DNA of 18,430 bases from Ruminococcus difficilis (GTDB taxonomy: Bacteria > Bacillota_A > Clostridia > Oscillospirales > Acutalibacteraceae). The notes beneath the pieces are model-generated. The model did not search any database and had not been told where the DNA came from. It saw nothing but the letters and a program-made list of their open reading frames with translations. A program made the translations under genes and the position numbers. Shown one piece after another: positions 12,947 through 18,430 of this stretch (position 1 is the stretch's first letter; the number at the start of each line of letters is the position of its first letter). The stretch spans positions 1-18,430 of the forward strand of contig NZ_JAEQMG010000071.1 of the NCBI RefSeq assembly GCF_016680995.1. The letters are read 5' to 3'.

Positions 12947-13912
12947 ATGAAACCAGCAATGAAAAAATGCTTAACCGCTGTACTAGCCGCGACTGTGTCG
13001 GTTTCCGTTTTCAGCGTTCCGGCAAACGCAGTCGAACCTGCCGCCCATGTACTCAGCATTGATATTGACAGCGATACCTTCAGGGACGTCAGGCAGATGT
13101 ACTGCTTTATCACGGACGAAACCGACAGCTCCGAAATCGTGAAATGGGGCGCCAAAAAAGGCGCAATGACAAAGGACGCGAATACCGATGTGTGGCGTTA
13201 CGACCTTGACGGACACGGCATCACCTTGGATCCCGCACACTCATACACCGTTGTTTTCTCTGACAACTGGATCATTCAAACTGAGGACCTCACCATCGCA
13301 GATTATGACAGCGAAAAGGAATACACCGCCGTTTTCTCGGAAATCTTCACAATGAAATCCTTCTATTCCAAGCCTGTGTACAAATACAAGTGGCTCGGCG
13401 AGAACGAGAAACAAGCCGGAGCAGATGTTTTCAGCGTCCGCGCCGATAAGGGCGCCTACGGAAGTGACCGCACACTGACCTGTCAGGTCTATGACGAAAC
13501 CGCTGAAGCCTACGTCTTGTGGTGCGGCAGAATGACCCTGGACGAAAACGCCCAGATCTGGAGCTTTGATTTCGGCAGGCACGGCATCGCGCTCGAACCC
13601 GGACACACCTATACCGTCACGTTTGGCAATGCTGAACCTCTGACAATCGATTCCTACGATCGAAGCAAGGACTACACCGACGTATTTTCTGAAGCAATAG
13701 GTAAAGATGATATCCTGTTTGGTGACGCGAACGGCGACGGTGAGGTAAATATTACCGACGTGACATTTATTCAGCTGCATCTTGCGGAACGTATCACCCT
13801 GGAAGGCGACTGCCTAACGGCCGCCGACGCAAACGGCGACGGTGAAGTAACCGTTGACGACGCTACGCAGATTCAAAAATATCTCGCCGATGAAATTGAC
13901 TGTTTAGGATAG
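12947..13912 (+). CDS. Secreted dockerin protein with two sigma-ectodomain-like modules
   Basis: Exported protein of 321 residues. Signal peptide with cleavage near VPANA (residue 28). Module 1 (about 36-151) is closely related to the sigma factor ectodomain just upstream. Module 2 (about 160-250) is a diverged copy (H.YTV.F, DYTDVFSEA shared) that lacks the QT motif. A type I dockerin (about 257-318) has two Ca-binding loops, GDANGDGEVNITD and ADANGDGEVTVDD. Loop positions 10-11 are IT and VD, so the two halves are not symmetric. No catalytic motif is recognised; a binding or scaffold-attached role is likely. The modules recall CBM25/26 starch-binding domains in spacing (inference only). It lies 39 nt after the ectodomain, with AAAGGGTG before the ATG, so cotranscribed. 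Stop is TAG, showing TAG is a normal stop here. Confidence 0.85.
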   Translation: MKPAMKKCLTAVLAATVSVSVFSVPANAVEPAAHVLSIDIDSDTFRDVRQMYCFITDETDSSEIVKWGAKKGAMTKDANTDVWRYDLDGHGITLDPAHSYTVVFSDNWIIQTEDLTIADYDSEKEYTAVFSEIFTMKSFYSKPVYKYKWLGENEKQAGADVFSVRADKGAYGSDRTLTCQVYDETAEAYVLWCGRMTLDENAQIWSFDFGRHGIALEPGHTYTVTFGNAEPLTIDSYDRSKDYTDVFSEAIGKDDILFGDANGDGEVNITDVTFIQLHLAERITLEGDCLTAADANGDGEVTVDDATQIQKYLADEIDCLG

Positions 13913-13979
13913 TTTTCATCCGATTAAGCATATTTTCGCGGGGAAAGAAATACTTGCGGCGCGTATCACTGCAAATTGC

Positions 13980-14008
13980 TTGTATATCAAAAGCGGATAT
14001 GGTACACT
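13980..14008 (+). promoter_or_regulatory. Promoter of the lipoprotein hydrolase
   Basis: TTGTAT (13980-13985), 17 nt, TACACT (14003-14008), about 40 nt before the ATG. The -35 is moderate. Confidence 0.5.
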
Positions 14009-14047
14009 GTTGATATGAACCACACGGAATGATAGGAGATTATCAGC

Positions 14048-14983
14048 ATGAAAACGAAAAAACTGGTTTGCGCATTATTGGCATCAACGCTCGTCCTTCT
14101 GTCTTTATCGGCATGTCAACCCGCAAAGCCGGGCCAGACTGAAACGACAAGCTCCGCCCAAAGCAGCGACATCTACCGTATCGAGGACTACGAAAGCAGC
14201 GAGGTCTTTGACATTGCAAAGGTCAATCTCAGTGAAGCATTGTCGGATATCTGCACGTCATATCGATTCACATATCTGTCGGACGGTCTTAAAATCAACG
14301 GATATATCTCCGTTCCGAATTCGTTGGCGGCAACGCAGAAGCCAGGCAAATGCGTTCTGTTTAACCGCGGCGGAAACAGAGATTTCGGCAAGCTGGAAAA
14401 TGATACTACAGCCAATATCTGCGCCGTTTGTGGCCGCATTGTCGTCGCTTCACAGTACAGGGGCGGCGGCGGGTCCGAGGGTGCCGACCAGTTCGGCGGA
14501 GACGACCTGCATGATGTTATCAAGCTGATTGATTTATGCGAGAATCATTTTTCGTTCATAGACATGGACGATTTCTGCGCTGCGGGCGCTTCGCGCGGCG
14601 GCGTGATGACATACCCTGTCGCAAGACAGGACAAAAGAATCAAGCGCATCATCGCACTCAGCGCCGAAAGCGATTTGTTTGAGGCGTATGAAAGCCGTGA
14701 TGATATGAAAACCGTCCTGAAGGAAACAATCGGCTGCACGCCTGATGAAAATCCCGAGGAATACAAAAAACGCTCGGCTGTGTATTGGGCAGACGAAATC
14801 GAGGTTCCGGTGCTGATGTTCCACAGCAGACAGGACAAACGGGTTTCCTACAAGCAGGCGGAGGATTTGTACGCGAAGCTCAAAGACAGTACCGACTGCA
14901 CCTTTATCACTTATGAGGACGATTCCCACGCCATCGTACATGACAAAGATTATTCCACTATCCGCAACTGGCTGAACCAGTAA
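14048..14983 (+). CDS. Alpha/beta-hydrolase (S9-like) lipoprotein
   Basis: 311 residues. Lipoprotein signal peptide with lipobox LSAC (lipidated C23), followed by a Ser/Thr-rich spacer, so it is anchored outside on the membrane. The hydrolase core resembles the prolyl-oligopeptidase/dienelactone-hydrolase-type families: RGGGGSEGADQFGGDDLHDV (about 138-157), nucleophile elbow GASRGG (S182), acid HSRQDKRV (D263) and DDSHAI (H294), giving a plausible complete triad. Substrate unknown; it could be a peptidase or an esterase on plant or glycan material. AGGAG precedes the ATG. It follows the dockerin gene by 135 nt but has its own promoter, so coregulation is only a guess. Confidence 0.85.
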   Translation: MKTKKLVCALLASTLVLLSLSACQPAKPGQTETTSSAQSSDIYRIEDYESSEVFDIAKVNLSEALSDICTSYRFTYLSDGLKINGYISVPNSLAATQKPGKCVLFNRGGNRDFGKLENDTTANICAVCGRIVVASQYRGGGGSEGADQFGGDDLHDVIKLIDLCENHFSFIDMDDFCAAGASRGGVMTYPVARQDKRIKRIIALSAESDLFEAYESRDDMKTVLKETIGCTPDENPEEYKKRSAVYWADEIEVPVLMFHSRQDKRVSYKQAEDLYAKLKDSTDCTFITYEDDSHAIVHDKDYSTIRNWLNQ

Positions 14984-14990
14984 TAAAAAT

Positions 14991-15029
14991 ACCCCTCCCG
15001 AATGAACCGAGCGTTCACACGTGAGGGGT
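14991..15029. terminator. Bidirectional-looking terminator after the hydrolase gene
   Basis: Outer arms ACCCCTC / GAGGGGT with an inner TGAAC / GTTCA pairing. On the minus strand it is followed by ATTTTTATT; on the plus strand by a poorer TTTGCTATT. It begins 8 nt after the hydrolase stop. Confidence 0.6.
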
Positions 15030-15177
15030 TTGCTATTGCCTGTTTATTGGGGAGAATGGAGATCTTTACTCCCATTCGCTCCCTGCAAAATAATCTTAAC
15101 AGTATTTGTTTAAGGGTTTTAACACGGAGTATTTCTATTATTTGTATTGTAAATAAAACACAGGCTATCAAAAATTC

Positions 15178-15196
15178 TGTTGCCATTTTGTTGCCA
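15178..15196. repeat. Short tandem repeat TGTTGCCA
   Basis: Two perfect copies of TGTTGCCA (15178-15185, 15189-15196) separated by TTT. In one minus-strand frame this reads VATKWQQNF then stop, reminiscent of C-terminal tails of some Firmicutes tyrosine integrases. No upstream integrase coding remains, because that frame is closed by a stop four codons earlier. Confidence 0.5.
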
Positions 15197-15208
15197 CGAT
15201 ACAAGATT

Positions 15209-15237
15209 ATTATAGCAGAAATATGCAATAAAATCAA
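15209..15237 (-). promoter_or_regulatory. Sigma-A promoter without an obvious gene
   Basis: On the minus strand, TTGATT (15232-15237), 17 nt, TATAAT (15209-15214). It points into the 14984-15202 region. Confidence 0.6.
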
Positions 15238-15239
15238 CA

Positions 15240-15420
15240 CTTTAAAGCGATAGCGTACACTTTTGATAATCCGTAATATCTAATTTAATTATATCTGATT
15301 TCATAATTATTTCTCACATAAAGGACACTCAAGTATTTGATTAAATCCTTTGTATTCATTCTAATTAGCCTTTCAAATATCGTAATTTAATTTTACCATA
15401 AAACCAGATAATTAGCAATA
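15240..15420. other. AT-rich gene-free stretch next to the 3' end of guaA
   Basis: Markedly more AT-rich than the surrounding coding DNA, with no reading frame, repeat or RNA that I recognise. Together with 14984-15240 it makes the largest gap in the window (about 500 nt). Confidence 0.6.
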
Positions 15421-15421
15421 G

Positions 15422-15459
15422 AAAAACGCCGCCAAGCAGGAATTATCCCACTTGGCGGC
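15422..15459 (-). terminator. Terminator of guaA
   Basis: Stem GCCGCCAAG / CTTGGCGGC with a 14-nt loop, followed on the minus strand by GTTTTTC, 26 nt after the stop. Confidence 0.85.
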
Positions 15460-15485
15460 ATTGATTATAATTCTATATTCGAAAT

Positions 15486-16466
15486 TTATTCCCATTCAAT
15501 TGTGCCCGAGGGCTTCGGCGTGAGGTCGTAGAGCACGCGGTTGACGTTCTCAACCTCAGACGTAATGCGCGCGGTGATGTGCTGCAAAAGCTCAAACGGC
15601 ACGTTCTCGACAGTAGCGGTCATCGCGTCCTTTGTGTTGACGGCGCGGATAATTACGGGATAAGCGAAGGTGCGCTTGCCGTCCTTTACGCCGACGGATT
15701 TGAAATCGGGCACAGCGGTGAAATACTGCCAGACCTTGCCCTCAAGACCGTTCTTTGCGAATTCCTCGCGGAGAATCGCGTCGGACTCTCTGACAGCCTC
15801 AAGTCTGTCGCGGGTGATAGCGCCGAGGCAGCGGACGCCTAAGCCGGGACCCGGGAACGGCTGACGGAATACCATGTTGTCGGGCAGACCGAGAGCCTTG
15901 CCGACCACTCTTACCTCATCCTTGAAAAGGAGCTTGAGCGGCTCGACCAGCTCAAACTGAAGATCCTCGGGCAGACCGCCGACATTGTGATGCGCCTTTA
16001 CCCCGTCGCTCTCGAGGATATCGGGATAGATCGTGCCCTGAGCCAGAAACTCGATTCCGTCGAGCTTGCGCGCCTCTTCCTCAAACACGCGGATAAACTC
16101 GGCACCGATGATTTTTCTCTTCTTTTCGGGCTCAGCGACACCGGCTAGCTTGTCGAGAAAACGGTCAACCGCGTCGACATAGATCAGGTTCGCGTTCATC
16201 TGGTTGCGGAATACCTCGACAACCTGCTCGGGCTCGCCCTTTCTGAGCAGACCGTGGTTCACGTGGACGCATACGAGCTGCTGTCCGACCGCCTTGATGA
16301 GCAGCGCTGCGACGACCGAGCTGTCAACGCCGCCGGAGAGTGCGAGAAGCACCTTCTTGTCTCCGATCTGCTCTCTGAGCTCTGAAATCTGCTCGTCAAT
16401 AAACGCCTGAGCAAGCTCGGGTGTTGTGATTCTTTCCATTGTTTCGGGTCTTACATTTCCTTGCAT
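15486..16466 (-). CDS. guaA: GMP synthase, ATP-pyrophosphatase and dimerisation domains only
   Basis: Makes GMP from XMP, ATP and ammonia. The 326-residue protein starts directly at the ATP-pyrophosphatase domain: P-loop SGGVDSS (44-50), [13 protein letters not shown]-like AHHNVGG, FKDEVR and [10 protein letters not shown]. It ends with the dimerisation domain and the family's TIEWE C terminus. Bacterial GuaA is normally about 510-525 residues with an N-terminal class I glutaminase. That half is absent, and the upstream 193 nt do not encode it. The size equals the stand-alone synthase subunit (GuaAb) known from archaea. The ATG at 16466 has GGAGG 7 nt upstream and its own promoter, so it looks like a deliberate gene start rather than a truncation. 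The glutaminase subunit must be elsewhere, or free ammonia is used. Confidence 0.92.
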   Translation of the reverse strand: MQGNVRPETMERITTPELAQAFIDEQISELREQIGDKKVLLALSGGVDSSVVAALLIKAVGQQLVCVHVNHGLLRKGEPEQVVEVFRNQMNANLIYVDAVDRFLDKLAGVAEPEKKRKIIGAEFIRVFEEEARKLDGIEFLAQGTIYPDILESDGVKAHHNVGGLPEDLQFELVEPLKLLFKDEVRVVGKALGLPDNMVFRQPFPGPGLGVRCLGAITRDRLEAVRESDAILREEFAKNGLEGKVWQYFTAVPDFKSVGVKDGKRTFAYPVIIRAVNTKDAMTATVENVPFELLQHITARITSEVENVNRVLYDLTPKPSGTIEWE

Positions 16467-16498
16467 ATCTTACCTCCGGAGTTTTTTGTGTTGATTTG

Positions 16499-16527
16499 AT
16501 TATAACACATCCGCTCCTCGTTGAAAA
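16499..16527 (-). promoter_or_regulatory. Promoter of guaA
   Basis: On the minus strand, TTTTCA (16522-16527), 17 nt, TATAAT (16499-16504). The leader is about 25-30 nt, with no room for a purine riboswitch. Confidence 0.6.
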
Positions 16528-16593
16528 GACTTTTTTCGTCAAACGCAAACATTTCTTTTGGCAATTATTCATTAAGATAACCCACATTATATG

Positions 16594-16622
16594 TTGAATT
16601 TTAGTCGTTTTTCGTGTATCAT
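16594..16622 (+). promoter_or_regulatory. Promoter of the GGDEF-EAL gene
   Basis: TTGAAT (16594-16599), 17 nt, TATCAT (16617-16622), about 30 nt before the ATG. Divergent from guaA. Confidence 0.6.
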
Positions 16623-16659
16623 TATTATACAGCTTAGTATGCAAAAAGGAGGTGAGGAA

Positions 16660-17946
16660 ATGATCCATTGGCTCAGTGATTACAACTACGACTTTGCGCT
16701 CGCGTCAATACCCGTTCAGCTGCTGATCATTTTGTTCTACAGCTTCAGGCGCAACCTGCCGATCCGTTCGAGCCACTGTTTTCTGGCGGTCATGATCTCA
16801 AATCTGACCATGACGCTCGCGGATATCGTGTCCTGCGAGATGAACGAGGTCTGGACGAGCTTTCCGATGTGGATCATGTACGCGATAAATATGCTGTATT
16901 TCCTCCCCTTCCTGATACGAGGCTGGGCGCTGTTCGCGTACACCTCAGAAGTCTGCGGAGCGTTCCGCAAGCTCGGGCGATGGTTCCGCATCGTCACACT
17001 TATACCCGTATCCGTCGGCGTGTTTCTGACTCTCTCCACTCCGTGGACGTCGGCGATATTCACGATCAACCCCGAAACAGGCTATCACAACTGCGCGCTC
17101 TACCAGACGATTTATTTCAGCACATACTTTTACATAGGCGCGTCCTTCGTTTCTCTTATCGTCGGCTGGAAGGGGCTTCGCAAGCGCAACCGCGTAGGTC
17201 TGTTCTCCTGCAACACAGCGCTTCTGCTCGGCATTATCTTCCGCAAGCTGTTTATCAACACGCTCGTGACGAGCTATTTCAGCATCATCGTTATCCTGAT
17301 CATATTCTTCTCGGCGGAAAACCCCGACCTCTTCTATGACCGCCGCATAGGGCTGTTCAACAAATACGCCTTCGCCCTGATATGCGACGACTTCTTGGAA
17401 AAGAACATTCCCGTCAGCGCGATAATGGTAAGCGCTCATGACTTCGACACGGCAAAGCACCTCTACGGCGCGAATCAGATTCAACGCCAGCTTGAGCTTG
17501 TCAGCAAGCGTATCAAGGGCATCACGCCGAAAACAAATATATTTTATCTCGGCGGCGGTCGCTTTATTATTCTCAGCCGCGAGAATGCCGACACTCCCGA
17601 GCTTACCGCCCGTAAATGGAAACGGCAATTTGAGCGGCAGCTAAAGCTCAGCAACGAGACTGTTCCGATGACATTTACGGTTATGCTTATCCCCTTCGAT
17701 ATCCTGAAGCGCGAGATCGAGCGGATCGAGGAGCTCATAAACTTCGCGTCAGGCAGAAGCTACCACGAAAACCAGCGCGGTAACTACGCGATCACTGAAG
17801 CGATCCTCAGTAAGCTGCAGCGCGAAAAGGACATTGAGGCAGCACTCAAAAAAGCCCTTGAGCAGCACCGCGTTGAAGTATTCTTCCAGCCCATCTACTC
17901 CACCGGAGCCGACCGCGTTGTCGGTGCGGAAGCTCTGCCCGTCTGA
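16660..17946 (+). CDS. 7-TM protein with degenerate GGDEF domain and start of EAL domain (frameshifted)
   Basis: 428 residues before a premature stop. About seven hydrophobic segments lie between residues 12 and 218, then a GGDEF-like domain (about 226-375: DRRIGLFNKYAFAL, then YLGGGRFIIL). The signature reads GGGRF instead of GGDEF, so diguanylate cyclase activity is probably lost and the domain may be regulatory. The EAL domain begins at about residue 390 (VEVFFQPIYSTGADRVVGAEAL). The frame then breaks: PV-stop replaces the expected A-R-L, consistent with loss of one G near 17938. The start at 16660 has a near-perfect AAGGAGGTG 6 nt upstream; the in-frame ATG at 16591 lies in the promoter. 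Role: membrane sensor controlling c-di-GMP. Confidence 0.85.
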   Translation: MIHWLSDYNYDFALASIPVQLLIILFYSFRRNLPIRSSHCFLAVMISNLTMTLADIVSCEMNEVWTSFPMWIMYAINMLYFLPFLIRGWALFAYTSEVCGAFRKLGRWFRIVTLIPVSVGVFLTLSTPWTSAIFTINPETGYHNCALYQTIYFSTYFYIGASFVSLIVGWKGLRKRNRVGLFSCNTALLLGIIFRKLFINTLVTSYFSIIVILIIFFSAENPDLFYDRRIGLFNKYAFALICDDFLEKNIPVSAIMVSAHDFDTAKHLYGANQIQRQLELVSKRIKGITPKTNIFYLGGGRFIILSRENADTPELTARKWKRQFERQLKLSNETVPMTFTVMLIPFDILKREIERIEELINFASGRSYHENQRGNYAITEAILSKLQREKDIEAALKKALEQHRVEVFFQPIYSTGADRVVGAEALPV

Positions 17947-18430
17947 ATGACGACAACATGGGATATATCCCGCCGAACGAATTTATCCGAGTCGCCGAAC
18001 GCAACGGAGATATCACGGAGCTCGGAAGGCAGATTTTTGACCGCGTGTGCCGGTTTGTCAACAATGAGAAGGTTGTCAATCAGGGCATCGAGTTCATCAA
18101 CATAAACCTCTCGCCCGCCCAGTGTCTTGACGACGACCTCGCCGCCGATTTGTCGGGCATCGCGTTCAAGCACGGCGTGCCGATGAATATGTTCGACTTT
18201 GAGATCACAGAATCCTTCATCGACGACCATCAGGCGATCGTCAACCAGATGACGCGCCTGCAGGCAAGCGGTGCGGAGCTGTCGCTCGACGACTTCGGCA
18301 CAGGTACCTCGAATATCGCGCAGCTCCTCAAGCTGCCGATCCACGTTGTAAAGCTCGATATGTCGGTCGTGCACTCCTACTTCAAGGGAGAGTCAAAACT
18401 GCTGCCCGACCTGATCCAGATGTTCAGAAA
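17940..18430 (+). pseudogene. EAL domain continuation after a one-base frameshift (runs off the window)
   Basis: In the shifted frame the coding resumes at once: RLNDDNMGYIPPNEFIRVAE, NINLSPAQ, FDFEITESF, LDDFGTGTSNIAQLL and VVKLD. These are the conserved EAL phosphodiesterase motifs, including the metal-binding Asn, Glu and Asp-Asp pair, so the domain itself seems catalytically competent for c-di-GMP hydrolysis. There is no ribosome site before the first in-frame ATG (17958). It is therefore the second half of the preceding gene, not a separate one. The 3' end lies beyond the window. Confidence 0.85.

Larger units (their letters stand above)
14984..15202 (-). ncRNA. Candidate small RNA (promoter-to-terminator unit)
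   Basis: A minus-strand promoter (15209-15237) and a minus-strand hairpin with TATTTTTATT (14991-15029) bracket about 220 nt without a convincing gene. Inside is a strong predicted stem-loop (15049-15083) with arms GAATGGAG and CTCCCATTC plus outer GGG/CCC pairs. The unit could be a regulatory RNA, or the tail of a lost mobile element whose sequences remain. No known RNA family was recognised. Confidence 0.35.

Noticed and set aside
14950..15240. Minus-strand frame of 96 residues in the hydrolase-guaA gap
   Set aside because: No ribosome site, overlaps the hydrolase 3' end and a terminator hairpin, and the product resembles nothing known. A non-coding reading is preferred.
16945..17628. Minus-strand open frame opposite the GGDEF-EAL gene
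   Set aside because: Antisense shadow of a gene with clear membrane, GGDEF and EAL features.
1..18430. CRISPR arrays, tRNA, rRNA, insertion sequences
   Set aside because: None seen: no regularly spaced repeats beyond the two-copy repeat at 5153-5392, no cloverleaf-like sequences noticed, no transposase.

Overview
The window looks like chromosome of a Gram-positive, spore-forming gut Clostridium relative, most likely a Ruminococcus-type member of the Oscillospiraceae. The evidence is a dipicolinate synthase pair (dpaA/dpaB), a secreted protein ending in a type I dockerin, a secreted cohesin-like protein, strong AGGAGG-type ribosome sites, and sigma-A promoters with 16-17 nt spacers. No taxon can be fixed from sequence alone.

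Layout. Positions 23-5075 are all on the minus strand: metY (O-acetylhomoserine sulfhydrylase) behind a zinc-ribbon membrane protein, the sporulation pair dpaA-dpaB, then ilvA-ridA (threonine deaminase and the imine deaminase that cleans up after it). A 388-nt gap (5097-5484) carries two copies of a ~104-bp direct repeat and the promoters of ilvA and of a DtxR-type metalloregulator (plus strand). A large secreted cohesin-like protein (minus) follows, then divergent cysK (minus) and maf (plus). Next is a minus-strand arsR / ArsP-type permease / thioredoxin-like operon with two similar candidate ArsR operators.

The most interesting part is 11329-13912 (plus). An ECF-like sigma factor carries its own C-terminal membrane segment. 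In the same frame, after a single TAG codon, it continues into a Ser/Thr-rich linker and an extracellular domain. That domain is clearly related to one in the next gene, a secreted two-domain protein with a dockerin. This suggests a membrane-tethered sigma factor that reads the outside through the same kind of domain that the controlled, dockerin-bearing protein displays. The domain has a pattern reminiscent of starch-binding CBM25/26 modules, but this is inference. The TAG means the gene is mutated, mis-sequenced or read through.

A lipoprotein hydrolase follows. Then comes a ~500-nt gene-free stretch with a complete minus-strand promoter and terminator pair (candidate small RNA or mobile-element scar), next to the 3' end of a GMP synthase gene that lacks its glutaminase domain. 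The window ends in a 7-TM protein with a degenerate GGDEF and an intact-looking EAL domain, split by a one-base frameshift exactly at the EAL motif. Two disruptions in one window make sequence error a serious alternative for both.
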